A DNA stretch of 64,000 nt from Tretioscincus oriximinensis (lineage: Eukaryota; Chordata; Lepidosauria; Squamata; Gymnophthalmidae): contig JAJVDF010000208.1 in assembly GCA_022410635.1 (NCBI GenBank), forward strand, positions 1,743,973-1,807,972, written 5' to 3'. Below are positions 21,815-31,767 of this stretch, one piece after another; the first letter of the stretch is position 1; every line of letters begins with the position of its first letter. The position numbers were made by a program, and so were the translations under genes. The notes under the pieces are model-generated. The model saw only the letters and a program-made list of their open reading frames with translations. It did not search any database and was not told the DNA's origin.

Positions 21815-21952
21815 CAAAAAAGCAACTGTGTTAGTCTGGCAGACAGCAGGAGATTTCTTAGACAATTCTACTGCTTCAGACAGGCAGGCAGACAAAGGAT
21901 GAATATTATAGCAAAAGGATTTTGTATCATATTAACAGGGAAAAGATAGGCA
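21815..21952 (-). repeat. Penelope-like pLTR remnant, minus strand
   Basis: ATTTCAAAAAAGCAACTGTG and TTAGTCTGGCAGACAG resemble the terminal extension of the intact element (ATTTCAGAGAAATAGCCATG, TTAGTCTAGCAGAAAG), followed by CTACTGCTTCAGAC. Confidence 0.5.
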
Positions 21953-22304
21953 GGCACGGATAGCTCAGTCACTAAGGAATCCGTCTCTCGCCTGGGAGGT
22001 GGGGTTTCGAAGCCCTGTGTGGGATGTGGGTAGGGCTGAGCCCCTTCCACTAGCCTATAGCTCTAGCCAACCCAGCTATTCAAAAGCATGAATTGCAACA
22101 AATGGCAACTGACTGCAAGTAGATACGTGGGAACCACCACAGCCTGGTGGAGAAGATAGAATGTCAGCCTTCAGGTAAAATACCCTTGTAAGCCACTTTG
22201 AGTCCCTGTGAAAGGTGAGAAAAGCGGGGTACAAGAACACAGTTCTTCTTCATCATCATTTTTGTCGTCTTTATCGTCTTCTTCTTCATCTTTGTCTTCT
22301 TCTA
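21953..22304 (+). repeat. tRNA-derived SINE, TTC-tailed, full length
   Basis: GGCACGGATAGCTCAGTCAC starts the head, GGTTTCGAAGCCC is box B, and the copy runs to GAAAAGCGGGGTACAAGAAC and a mixed TTC/ATC/GTC tail. It abuts a Penelope remnant. Confidence 0.9.
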
Positions 22305-22309
22305 GCGTA

Positions 22310-23010
22310 AAGAACAGGTGAAGTAATCAGTGTGGATGCATCCTTTGTGGATATGTCTTTACATTCTGAAAACGGATTGAAGGTGGAGTAAAAGTAGAGT
22401 ATGACCCTGGCCTTAAAGACCTTCTGGAACGGGACAGTTCCTTCTCCATCCAACGTTTCCTCGAAGCCGGACTCTTTCCGAGGCCAAGCTATTACCAGCA
22501 AGCAGCCTCCGTAAATCAGGAAGTTATTTTCCAAAGCAGGGGTGACGGGAGACCAATAATAAACATGCCCTCACGACAACCTAGTTTGCTTTGCTTCTGG
22601 AAAAAGAAAAAAAGGGGGGTGGGTTGGGGGGGAGGGAAGTGGTGGAAAAAAATTGATGTGAAAAACTGCAAAATGTGGATTGAAAAACTTCCCAGAACTT
22701 TCACCCTCTTCATCTGACCTTTTCTCAGACCTGCCTGCCGCCGGAAGAGGAAAAAATGGTGTCACGATGGGAAACTGTGAGCCTGGGACCCAAACGTGGG
22801 ACTTTTGTGGAAGCAGCGCACAGGCGCCCCAAAATAGTTTGGGAGAGTTCACAGCAGGCAGCTGGAGAGTGAGAACAGCCACCCGGCACTGCTGCCAATT
22901 TGGGTTCTCTTCTTTTTGCTTTTTTTTTTCAAGATGCAAACGCACCAGGATTTTCTTCTGTTCAACTGTTTGGAAATTTGTTCTTCTGAGATATTCCCAA
23001 AGATCAGAAC
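22310..23010. other. Low-repeat intron segment
   Basis: No transposon or exon was recognised. It contains a poly-A/G run at about 22605-22640. Confidence 0.4.
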
Positions 23011-23015
23011 CAGAC

Positions 23016-23330
23016 CATAGAAACCTGGAGCTGGAAGGGATCTCCAGGGTCATAGAATCATTGAATTGGGAGGAACCTCCAAAGTCATAGAATCATAGAG
23101 TTGGAAGGGACCTCCAGGGTCACAGAATCATAGAGTTGGAAGGGACCTCCAGGATCACAGAATCATAGAGTTGGAAGGGATCTCCAGGATCACAGAATCA
23201 TAGAGTTGGAAGGGATCTCCAGGGTCACAGAATCATAGAGTTGGAAGGGATCTCCAGGATCACAGAATCATAGAGTTGGAAGGGATCTCCAGGATCACAG
23301 AATCATAGAGTTGGAAGGGATCTCCAGGGT
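23016..23330 (-). repeat. 35-bp minisatellite built from a CR1 3' end, nine units
   Basis: Nine consecutive 35-bp units (315 bp exactly) read CACAGAATCATAGAGTTGG, AAGGGATCTCCAGGAT. Each is the terminal module of CR1 on the minus strand. Units 1-2 are diverged; units 3-9 differ at only a few positions. It continues into CACAGAATCTTAGG. Confidence 0.95.
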
Positions 23331-23699
23331 CACAGAATCTTAGGCACAGCATAGTTGGCCATCTAGGTAAGCGTTGGTATTGTCTATCTGCCTCTTTCTG
23401 GTGAGATGAAATCACTCTCACCCTTCAACCCCAAAGAGGGCAAGAATTTGGTCAGGTAGAAATTCTCAGTTGCTTAGCAAGATTTTGGTTGGAATGCCAG
23501 CCAGCCACGTCTCCAAAGGAAAAGACCCAGCAAGGAACCCAGGTGAGGAGCGACCCAAAGGAGGGACACATCGCAGAGCGAACACACCACTGAGATTGAT
23601 GGTGGCGGGACAAAGTGTTCTCAGAGAAACATGTTCTTTCTACTCTGGAAAGACTATTAATATCCAGGTGATAACCACGCGATCCAAGGTGTCTTTAAG

Positions 23700-23857
23700 G
23701 TGCTTTAAGAAGGAAAAAAAGGAGAAAGAGAACACAAGGAGCGCAAGGTAAAGAAAAAGGAAGTGGAGGAGGAAAAGAAAAAAAGAAGAAAAACAAGAAG
23801 AAGATAAAGAAGAAAGAAGATAAAGAAAAAAGAAGAAAAACAACAAGAAGATGGTGA
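23700..23857 (+). repeat. A/G-rich (GAAGAAAAA)n tract
   Basis: The purine-rich sequence lies at the 3' tail of the SINE at 23858-24060, consistent with a decayed TTC tail on the opposite strand. Confidence 0.7.
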
Positions 23858-24060
23858 AGAAGAGTCAGTTTTTATACCTGTTTTTCTCAACCCAAAGGGA
23901 ATCAAAGTGGCTTCCATAACCTTTTGGTCTTCTCTTCACAACAGACACCTTATAAAGTCAGTGCACCTGAGAGAGCTCCAAAGAGATGTGACTAGCTCCA
24001 ATTTCATAGACTGCAGACTTCTAGGTAAGAGTCAGAAAAACTAACCACAGCACCATACAC
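23858..24060 (-). repeat. tRNA-derived SINE, type II
   Basis: It shares GGGAATCAAAGTGGCTTCC, ACAACAGACACCTTATAAAG and the tRNA-like end with the copies at 7598 and 53250. Confidence 0.65.
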
Positions 24061-24464
24061 AACATAGAGTATGGGTGTATCCAGATTACAGAGGACCAGT
24101 GTGATTAAGGAAGATTTGTCACACATGATTATGGGGTCCCAGCAGTAGTAGTGCTAGAAAGGTCCACCACCATCACGCTTTTTCCTGCTAGTTCTTTTAT
24201 GCAACTTCCGTAGTGCAATGTCCAATCTTTGCGCTATGATGGCATCTTCGGAACATCGCCTAGGAGAGCTGCTAAGACTTCCAACCCTGCCTCCCACCCA
24301 ACTAATTTTCTCAAGTGTCACCATGGTTCAGACTAATTAAAATTAATCATCTTACTCATAGCTAACCATCTCTACTTGCACTGTTTAAGCCTGGGAACCC
24401 GAAAGCATCCTACATCATACACCTTCTAAATGCTACAAAGACAAAATCAGGACGCCCATGAGAG

Positions 24465-24693
24465 TAGACTTATAGATCATAAGAGCATAAGAACCTGAGA
24501 TGAGCCCTGCTGAATGAGGCTGCAACCCATCTAGTCTGGCCTACTGTCTCATCCAGTGGACCACCAGTTGCTGCTGGGCATCTGAAGCAGACGAATGAGG
24601 CAAAACCTTCACTTGTTCTCAACTCCCTACAAATGATACTTCAGGAATCCTACCTGTCGCTCCATCCCATAGGCAGGATCAAGGCATCTATCC
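24465..24693 (-). repeat. CR1-clade LINE (TTCTTATG family) 3' UTR, left part
   Basis: From CATAAGAGCATAAGAACC it follows the family order through CATCTAGTCTGG and CACTTGTTCTCAACTCCC to GGCATCTATCC. It resumes after the Penelope insertion at 26743. Confidence 0.8.
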
Positions 24694-24705
24694 TAGCAGT
24701 AACAG

Positions 24706-25029
24706 CAAAGGAGCTAGCAGCACTTTGAGACTAACTTGAGAAAAGTGGTTGGCATAAGCTTTCGTAGACAGGTCTACTTCTTCAGATGCTGAGGGACTAA
24801 TGTCAGGGTCAGGTATTTATAGGGAAATGTGTATGGGAGAAGACAAAGCATATGCAACTGTAGGGAGGTGTTGAATTGCAGGTGAATAGCAGGAACTAAT
24901 CTCCTTTAAAAACAGGTAAATAGCAGGAACTAATCCTCTTATGTAAAAAAGTGCCTGGGGCAACAAGGTGCAATGTCTGGTAGAGAATCAATCAAATACT
25001 TAACAGGTGTCATAAAAATGTATAGTTGG
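24706..25029 (-). repeat. pLTR, inverted left copy
   Basis: This is the reverse complement of 26362-26685. It contains the hammerhead-like motif on the minus strand at 24751-24788. It lacks the 45-bp extension of the right copy. Confidence 0.92.
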
Positions 25030-25031
25030 CC

Positions 25032-26381
25032 AGGAAACCATACACCAACATCCCCCACATAGATGGAATACAAGCTATCAAGAACACCATTCCAGATAGC
25101 ACGTCTGCAGGCCTAGCCACCAAGATCTGCCACTTTGTTCTCACCCATAACTATTTCACTTTTGACAATAACGTATATCTCCAAACTAATGGTACTGCCA
25201 TGGGTACACGTATGGCACCCCAATACNCCAACATCTTTATGGCGGACCTAGAACAACGCTTCCTCAACTCCTGCGCTCAGAAACCTCTACTGTACTTAAG
25301 ATTCATCGATGACATCTTTATAATCTGGACTCACGGGGAGGAATCACTAAGAACATTCCACCAAAATTTCAATAGCTTCCACCCTACTATTAATCTCAGT
25401 TTGGAACAATCTAGGGAGCAAGTCCACTTTCTAGACACCACCATAAAATTGCACAATGGACATCTGAGCACGACCCTGTATCGCAAACCAACTGATCGAT
25501 ACACCTATTTACATGCCTCTAGTTTCCATCCTGAACACACAACCAAATCTATTGTCTACAGCCAAGCTCTCAGATATAATCGCATCTGCTCGGATCCAGA
25601 AGACAGAGATGCCAAACTCCTGGAACTACAATAAGCATTCCTCAGGTTACAGTACCCACCACATGAAGTAAAAAAACAAATCAACAGAGCCAGAATGGTA
25701 CCCAGAATCAACCTATTACAGGACAGATTGAGGACAGAAAACAACAGAACCCCATTAGTGGTCACATACAGCTCACAATTGGGGCCCCTCAAACACATAA
25801 TAAATGAACTTCAACCTATTTTGGATAAAAACACAGCTCTCTCAAGAGCACTTGGTGGCAAACCTTTGCTGGCTTACAAACAACCACCCAACCTCAAACA
25901 ACTCCTCACACAAAGAACACAGGACACAGAGGGAGAAATGGGAACTAGACCCTGCCACAAACCCAGATGTCAACTCTGTGCACACATCCACCCTGGCAAT
26001 GTCATCACGGGACCTGATAACACCACCCACAACATCAGAGGGACTTTTACATGCTCATCTTCTAATGTGGTGTATTCCATCTTCTGCCAACAATGCCCCT
26101 CTACACTCTACATTGGGCAAACAGGACAATCCCTTCGCCAGAGAATAAATGGACACAAATCAGATATTCGAAATGGAAACACACAGAAACCAGTTGCTGA
26201 ACATTTTAACCTTCCAGGACATTCTCTCTCAGACCTCAGGACTGCAGTTCTTGAACAAAGAAACTACAAAGGAAGATTTGAAAGAGAAGCAGCAGAACTT
26301 GAATACATTCACAAGTTCCAGGCCATCAGCAAAGGACTTAACAGAGACAATGGTTTCCTGACCAACTATACATTTTTATGA
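25032..26381 (+). pseudogene. Penelope-like RT / GIY-YIG endonuclease, N-terminally truncated, one stop
   Basis: One frame runs from the end of the left pLTR to TGA-side stop at 26381, broken by a single TAA at 25632-25634. Visible in order are FTNIPH-like start (YTNIPHIDGIQA), NGTAMGTRMAP, the catalytic YLRFIDDIFIIW (FIDD in place of YADD), VHFLDTTI and LYRKPTDRYTYLH. A Cys cluster (CHKPRCQLC) comes next, followed by the endonuclease motifs VVYSIFCQQC, LYIGQTGQSLRQRINGHK and VAEHFN. This RT-linker-GIY-YIG order defines endonuclease-bearing Penelope elements. The N-terminal RT motifs are missing. An N lies at 25227. Confidence 0.9.
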
Positions 26382-26685
26382 CACCTGTTAAGTATTTGAT
26401 TGATTCTCTACCAGACATTGCACCTTGTTGCCCCAGGCACTTTTTTACATAAGAGGATTAGTTCCTGCTATTTACCTGTTTTTAAAGGAGATTAGTTCCT
26501 GCTATTCACCTGCAATTCAACACCTCCCTACAGTTGCATATGCTTTGTCTTCTCCCATACACATTTCCCTATAAATACCTGACCCTGACATTAGTCCCTC
26601 AGCATCTGAAGAAGTAGACCTGTCTACGAAAGCTTATGCCAACCACTTTTCTCAAGTTAGTCTCAAAGTGCTGCTAGCTCCTTTG
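26362..26685 (+). repeat. pLTR, right copy in element sense
   Basis: It begins CCAACTATACATTTTTATG, overlapping the end of the coding frame, and ends GCTGCTAGCTCCTTTG. It holds the hammerhead-like motif at 26602-26640. Confidence 0.92.
26602..26640 (+). ncRNA. Hammerhead-ribozyme-like motif in the pLTR
   Basis: The order is GCAT (stem I), CTGAAGA (core), an extra A, GTAGAC-CT-GTCTAC (perfect 6-bp stem II), GAAA (core), AGCT (short stem III, self-complementary), T (predicted cleavage base), ATGC (stem I partner). Penelope elements are known to carry hammerheads with very short stem III that work best as dimers. The extra A between core and stem II departs from the consensus, so activity is uncertain. 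Confidence 0.55.
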
Positions 26686-26742
26686 CTGGACTTTCTGCTA
26701 GACTAACATGGCTATTTCTCTGAAATTGACTAGCAGTAACAG

Positions 26743-26935
26743 TTATACCTCTTCCATGAATCTGTCTAATCCTATCTTAAAGTTATCCAGGCTGCTACTT
26801 ACCACCACTTCTTCTGGAAGTCCATTCCAGAGTCTGTTCTAACTATTCTGTCTATCAGGTACAAAGGGGCTCCTAGTGTTGTGTGATAGAGAAAATATTT
26901 TTTCTCTCTCAATGCATCTCATGTATGATTATATA
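26743..26935 (-). repeat. CR1-clade LINE (TTCTTATG family) 3' UTR, right part
   Basis: It continues the copy at 24465-24693 through CTATCTTAAAGTTATCCAGG, CTTCTGGAAGTCCATTCC and CCTAGTGTTGTGTGATAGAG, the antisense of the end of the family's ORF2. Confidence 0.8.
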
Positions 26936-26952
26936 TGTTTCAGTGGAGATGC

Positions 26953-27158
26953 CAGCGTTTGAAGCTCAGTTATGGGGTGCACGCCTTCTACCGGCCTCAG
27001 CACTAGCCAGCCCAACTACCTGAAAGCAAGAAACTAAAATGAGGTAAATGGGAACCATCACAAAATAGTGGGGAAGATAGTATGTAAGCTTGTAAGTTGC
27101 TTTGAGACCCTTTGGGTGAAACAAGCAGGTTATAAAAACCCAGTTCTTCTTCTCCTTC
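26953..27158 (+). repeat. tRNA-derived SINE, TTC-tailed, diverged
   Basis: GTTTGAAGCTCAGT (box B remnant), GTGGGGAAGATAGTATGTAA and GAGACCCTTTGGGTG follow family order, ending CCCAGTTCTTCTTCTCC. Confidence 0.7.
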
Positions 27159-27222
27159 AAATATCTACCTGCCATATCAACCCACCTATGCCTTAAGATC
27201 TGCAGAGGAGGCCCTCCTGACT

Positions 27223-27283
<61 letters not shown>

Positions 27284-27370
27284 AAGAAGAAGAAAAAGAA
27301 AAAGAAAAAGAAGAAGAAAAAGAAGAAGAAAAAGAAGAAGAAAAAGAAGAAGAAGAAGAAGAAGAAGAAC
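27223..27370 (+). repeat. (GTA)n then (GAAAAA/GAA)n microsatellite
   Basis: About 60 bp of GTA repeats pass into GAAAAAGAA-type repeats and then pure GAA. This is the expanded tail of the minus-strand SINE that follows. Confidence 0.95.
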
Positions 27371-27660
27371 TTGGTTCTTATACCCCGTTTTTCTCACCTT
27401 TCAAAGGGACTCAAAGCGGCTTACAAGGGTATATTTTGCCCGAAGGTTCACATTCTATCTTCCCCACCAGGCTGGGGTGGTTCACATGTATCTACTTGCA
27501 GTCAGTTGCAATTTCTTGCAATTATTGCTTTCGAATAGCTGGGTTGGCTAGAGCTACAGGCTAGTGGAAGGGGCTCAGCCCTCCCCACGTCCCACACAGG
27601 GCTTCGAAACCCCATCGCCCAGATGAGAGACAGATTCCTTAGCAACTGAGCTATCCGTGC
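27371..27660 (-). repeat. tRNA-derived SINE, TTC-tailed, nested in L2
   Basis: On the minus strand the head is GCACGGATAGCTCAGTTGC and box B is GGTTTCGAAGCCC. The 3' end GGTGAGAAAAACGGGGTATA leads to the microsatellite tail at 27223-27370. Confidence 0.9.
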
Positions 27661-28499
27661 ATGTACCACCTCTCTCAGTGGCAGGGGAAGGGGGAAACCC
27701 GAGGACAGGGCCTTCTCCGTGGCAGCCCCAAAACTATGGGACAGTCTCCCCCTTGAGGCAAATCAAACACCATCTCTGTCTGCATTCAGAAAATTCTTGT
27801 AGATGCATCCTTCATCTGGCCATTGGCGGAAAAAATGCTCTCCTTCCCTGCTATTAAAGGTGGCTGTTTTCACATGTTATTTTGGTTTTAATTGTTAACA
27901 GCCCTGAGACCTTTTGGTCTAGTGCAGTACAGTAATTCACCTTACTCATGGGCAACCATCTTCATCTACACAATATCAGCCCTGATCCTTACTCCATCCA
28001 CTAGAGACTAGACCAACAGGCCACCCCTGGGAGTTGCGTAGTAGTAGCAATAGGACGACATCTATTTTGATATTTCACCCAGGGTGCCATTCAGTCACCT
28101 CTCCTCCCCCACTCCCAAAATGTCTGTGTTTGCAGTTCAGAATATGTTTCTGGCACGCTGTCACAAACTTTGAGCCAGGTCATGAGAAGTGTCAAACTAA
28201 CATTTCCGTGGGATGGGAAAAGGAACCGATTTTGAGCCGCACCAAAGAGGCGGAAGTATTTAAAATAAAATAAATTTGAAAATGGTAATAAAAACATCGG
28301 CACAGCTTCTCCGCATCTTTTGGCACTGAAGGAAAAAGGCCCAGCTGCATTTGGAGAAGGGTTATTCTCATGTCTTACTGTGCCAAGGGCCCTTCAAGGG
28401 TTTAAGCCAACATGTCCTTGAGTAACTTCTACTCAGTTGAAGGGCACTTTCTGACTAGCTATAGAATGGACTGGGCAAGAGGTGATGCCTTCTTGGGCA

Positions 28500-28832
28500 G
28501 TCCTGTTAGGTGTTCTGTACTAGCTGGAGGCCTCCTGCCTGTCTCTCCAAGCTGGGGCCAGCACCTGGGCATCTGTTCTAGCAGCCGTTGATAAACTTGA
28601 GCTCCATGAAATTGTCTAATCCCATCTCAAAGCTATTCAGGCTGGTTGCTAGTCACCATCTCTTTTGGAAGTAAATTCTATGAATGGATGATTCTCTGGG
28701 TGAAAATATCCTTCCCTTTGTAAATCCTATCACCTTTAAAGGGTGCCCCCTCCCCCCAGGTTCTAGTGCAGTGTGCTAGAGGAAAGTATTTTTCTCTGAC
28801 CACCTTTATCCACCCTGTGCATGATCTGCTAC
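28500..28832 (-). repeat. CR1-clade LINE (TTCTTATG family) fragment
   Basis: GCCTCCTGCCTGTCTCTCC, TCCATGAAATTGTCTAATCC and the antisense ORF2 end GTGCATGATCTG follow family order. Confidence 0.7.
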
Positions 28833-28834
28833 TT

Positions 28835-29010
28835 ATTATTTATTTATACTTATACCCTGCCCAATTCCTAAAGGTCTCAGAGCAGCCAACAATAAAAACA
28901 ACAGTAGCTAAAGATGAGAAGAAAAATGGCATTTCTTCAACCAAAGATGCATCTTCAAAGGTCTTCTAAAAGAATACAAGAATTTAGAATATCTAGCAAG
29001 GGAATCTCCT
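28835..29010 (-). repeat. L2 LINE 3' UTR, minus strand
   Basis: TTATTTATTTATACTTATAC, AAAGGTCTCAGAGCAGCC and the AAGGTCTTCTAAAAG region match the antisense of L2 3' ends. Confidence 0.6.
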
Positions 29011-29027
29011 AGCATCTTAGAGGCACA

Positions 29028-29320
29028 TTCTTCTTCTTCTTCTTCTTCTTCTTCTTCTTCTTCTTCTTCTTCTTCTTCTTCTTCTTCTTCTTCTTCTTCT
29101 TCTTCTTCTTCTTCTTCTTCTTNNNNNNNNNNNNNNNNNNNNNNNNNNNNNNCTCCTTCTCCTTCTCCTTCTCCTTCTCCTTCTCCTTCTCCTCCTTCTT
29201 CTCCTCCTCCTTCTCCTCCTTCTTCTCCTCCTTCTTCTCCTCCTTCTTCTGCTTCTCCTTCTCCTCCTCCTCATTCTTATTCTTCTACTTCTTCTCCTTC
29301 CCCTTCCTCTTCCTCCTCTT
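29028..29320 (+). repeat. (TTC)n/(CTCCTT)n microsatellite with a 30-N gap
   Basis: Pure TTC runs from 29028 to 29122, then 30 Ns (29123-29152), then CTCCTT and CTCCTTCTT repeats. The unit differs on the two sides of the gap, so the true length is unknown. Confidence 0.95.
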
Positions 29321-29734
29321 CATCATAAGCTTTTGGGGAGAGCATCTTGAGGGGACCCTTGGCCTATAAAATTATGTCAACATGCAGAGGTCACAGCCTA
29401 TATGATGGGGATACAATGGAACTCTGTACATGGATATATAAGTCTATATTTTTGAAGGCATCCCCATGGAAAACATTGTAAGAGTATCCTAATAGTTCAA
29501 AGGGCATGACGGATCTCCTGGAAAAACGAATCACAAGGCTCTTGGACCCTGGCTGCATCAACTTCAGTCCACTTCAGTCCANGTTCAGAATGGAAAACCA
29601 CAGCAGCAAAGTGTGTAACCATTTTCTTTCCACGTGGGACAAACCAACAGTGAGTTTTGTGGCTGAGTGAATGCCAAAAGAAAACAACTTGGCCCTGTCC
29701 ACATTTAAGTTTTAATATTTAGATATTTTATTTA

Positions 29735-30012
29735 TTTATTTATACTTATATCCCGCCCTACAGCCGAAGGTCATAGAATCATAGAGTCGGAAGGGACCTG
29801 CAGGGTCATCGGGTCCAACCCCCTACTCGATGCAGGGTTCATTAAACCATAAGGGGGCACATGTAGCTTTTGTTGCTTTCTCTACAACATGAGAGAGTTC
29901 AAAAGAACTGTGACTGGCCCAAGGTCACCCAGCTGGCTTTCATGGAGGAGTGGGGAATCGAACCGGGAGACTACCAGATAAGGATCCAACACTCTGACCT
30001 CTACACCAAACA
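29735..30012 (-). repeat. SINE type II with L2-like tail, interrupted by a CR1 end
   Basis: TTTATTTATTTATACTTATA and GACTGGCCCAAGGTCACCC mark the SINE; the head ends near ACCTCTACACC. A CR1 3' end (29772-29850) lies inside it. Confidence 0.7.
29772..29850 (-). repeat. CR1 LINE 3' end, nested in a SINE
   Basis: ATAGAATCATAGAGTCGG to GATGCAGGGTTCATTAAACC is the CR1 terminus on the minus strand; the SINE resumes with AAGGGGGCACATGTAGC. Confidence 0.8.
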
Positions 30013-30220
30013 GGTTCGCATTACAACTTCAGTCCACTTTCACAATGTAAGAAGACATCAGCAAAATGAACTGTATTTTCCCCCCAAATCATCCAAACCA
30101 AAAGTGGGTTAGAAAATGCCAAAAGGAAACAGCTAGCCACTTAGCTGATAGGTTCTCTCACTCTGAAAGTGTCTGAAGCTGGATTAAAATCTAGGTGTGA
30201 CCAGGCTCCCAGGGACCACA
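30010..30220. repeat. Fragment of the unclassified fold-back family
   Basis: TTCAGTCCACTTTCACAATG on the left and GAAGCTGGATTAAAATCTAG on the right are inverted partners, as in 6040-6570. Confidence 0.5.
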
Positions 30221-30261
30221 GTCCTGCCATCTCTTTGCTTGTAGGGTCGGCAAAGGCAGAC

Positions 30262-30345
30262 ATTTATTTATTTACATTTCTATCCGCCCTTGTACCCAAA
30301 GGTCTCAGGGTACCTAACAATAAAGGCTGTATCTGAAAGTAGGGA
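30262..30345 (-). repeat. L2 LINE tail, minus strand
   Basis: TTTATTTATTTACATTTC then CCCAAAGGTCTCAGGGTACC is the antisense of the L2 3' tail. Confidence 0.55.
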
Positions 30346-30864
30346 AGGGAACGTAGGGAAGATGCACGGGCGCACGCACAGGCACACACACTGCAAATTC
30401 CCAAGCCATTTCTTTTCCTTTTAATGTCATTTGGAATTTGAAAAAAGCCGAGATATCCGTGGCAAATTCTTTCCGAGGGAAACGAATAAACAACAGCTCC
30501 GAGAACATTTCAAACAAGAAGTCAACAAGCGTCTCTGACGGCGTTCCCATATCACCGAACAGCAAGATAAAGCAATATTGCTACCTCGTACATCATAAAT
30601 CGGCCTTCAGACTGCACACACATTCGGAGCCCAGAGAAAAGGGGGGGGGATGTGGCAGCCCTGGGGTTTGCGTGCCTTTTTCTCCAAAGCACCTGTAATA
30701 AAAGCTGAGAAAAGACCGCCCTCTAGAGGTCATTTGCTTAAGCATCCAACAACAATTGTGGCCTTAAGAATGCAAGAAACCAGGATGTGTCCTGGTGGAT
30801 AAGACCACAGGCTCCCTAGTCCAGCATCTTGCCTTGCACAGTGGCTCGCCAAGCAGGGGATGAA

Positions 30865-31031
30865 GGCAAAATCGGTGACCTTGGGCCAGTCACAATTCTT
30901 TAGAACTCTCTCAGCCCCACCTACTTCACAGGGTGTCTGCTGTGGAGAAAGCAACAAAAAGCTATGTGCACCGCCCTTTGGTTGGCCGCCCTAAGACCTC
31001 CAGGTATAGGGTGGGATATAATTACAAATAA
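30865..31031 (+). repeat. SINE type II with L2-like tail
   Basis: GACCTTGGGCCAGTCACAA, AACTCTCTCAGCCCCACCTA and GGTATAGGGTGGGATATAA appear in order. Confidence 0.7.
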
Positions 31032-31077
31032 TTTCTGACTCTCTGCAAATAGCATTTAGTGGAATCCTGAATGCAGT

Positions 31078-31367
31078 AAGAACATAAGAATTAAGAACAT
31101 GAGAGGAGCCCTGCTGAATGGGGCTGGAGCTCATCTAGTCCAGCCTTCGGTCTCATAGGCATCAATTCTAGGTATGAGCCAAGATACACCATCCTAGATC
31201 AGGCCCCAGCTCACCTGGTCCAGGATTCCATCTCAAACAGTGGCCTACAAGTTGCCCTGCTTCTGGGCACCTGAAGCAAACCTGAAGGCAAAATCTTAAT
31301 CTGCTTCTATGGTCTTTGCCAATGGCCTTTAGGGGCCTCCTGCCTGTCTCTCCAACCTAAAATAAGG
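31078..31367 (-). repeat. CR1-clade LINE (TTCTTATG family) 3' UTR
   Basis: AAGAACATAAGAATTAAGAA starts the antisense copy, which then follows GGAGCCCTGCTGAATGGGG. A second, overlapping family start (GATCAGGCCCCAGCTCACC) suggests two joined fragments. Confidence 0.75.
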
Positions 31368-31635
31368 AGGATGATAACTGGATTTTTATACCCCTCCCTT
31401 CTCACCCAAAGGGACTCATAGCAACTTGCAAGCAATGTTTCGCCCAAAGGCTTACATATATCTTCCTCTCCATATTGTGACTTGTAGTTTCTTGCTATCA
31501 AACAGCAAGGTGGGCTGAAGCTGAGGCCACTATAGGGAGCTCACTCCTCCCCACGGCAGACACATGAGGCCTCAAATTCCAATCTCTCTGTTGAAAGGCA
31601 GCTGCTCTTGATCTCTGCACCATTCTATTGGCTAC
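31368..31635 (-). repeat. tRNA-derived SINE, TTC family, old subfamily
   Basis: GGATGATAACTGGATTTTTA, CAAAGGGACTCATAGC and the tRNA-like head with GGTGCAGAGATCAAGAGC (minus) match family order. Confidence 0.65.
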
Positions 31636-31767
31636 TGATGCACTTGGCCTCCATGAATGAAGAGAGGTCCTGCTAAGTCAGGCCACAGTCCATCCAGACC
31701 AACCCAACTGATTAACCAGTTGCTTACGGGCATTTCAAGCAGAAAGCAAAGGAAAAACTTTCACCTA

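Larger units (their letters stand above)
24706..26730 (+). mobile_element. Penelope-like retroelement, 5'-truncated, with inverted pLTRs
   Basis: The 2,025-bp insertion is flanked by a perfect 12-bp duplication, TAGCAGTAACAG, at 24694-24705 and 26731-26742, within a CR1-clade copy. The arms 24706-25029 and 26362-26685 are reverse complements of equal length (324 bp). A further 45 bp (26686-26730) extends only the right end. Between the arms is coding sequence for the C-terminal part of a Penelope reverse transcriptase and a GIY-YIG endonuclease. The arms are nearly identical, so the insertion is fairly recent. Confidence 0.92.
27160..27930 (+). repeat. L2 LINE ORF2 C-terminus, split by a SINE
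   Basis: The left part, CTATGCCTTAAGATCTGCAG to CTGACTGTA, and the right part, TACCACCTCTCTCAGTGGC to GAGACCTTTTGGTC, join across 27226-27660 to give the same order as the copy at 45786-46410. Confidence 0.8.

Noticed and set aside
23016..23330. CRISPR-like array
   Set aside because: The repeats are directly contiguous with no spacers, and the unit is a CR1 3' end in a vertebrate genome.
24706..26730. LTR retrotransposon or DNA transposon with long inverted ends
   Set aside because: The FIDD reverse transcriptase plus GIY-YIG endonuclease, 12-bp duplication and pLTR structure identify a Penelope-like element.
29017..29274. Poly-arginine open frame
   Set aside because: It is a translated TTC/CTCCTT array spanning an N gap.
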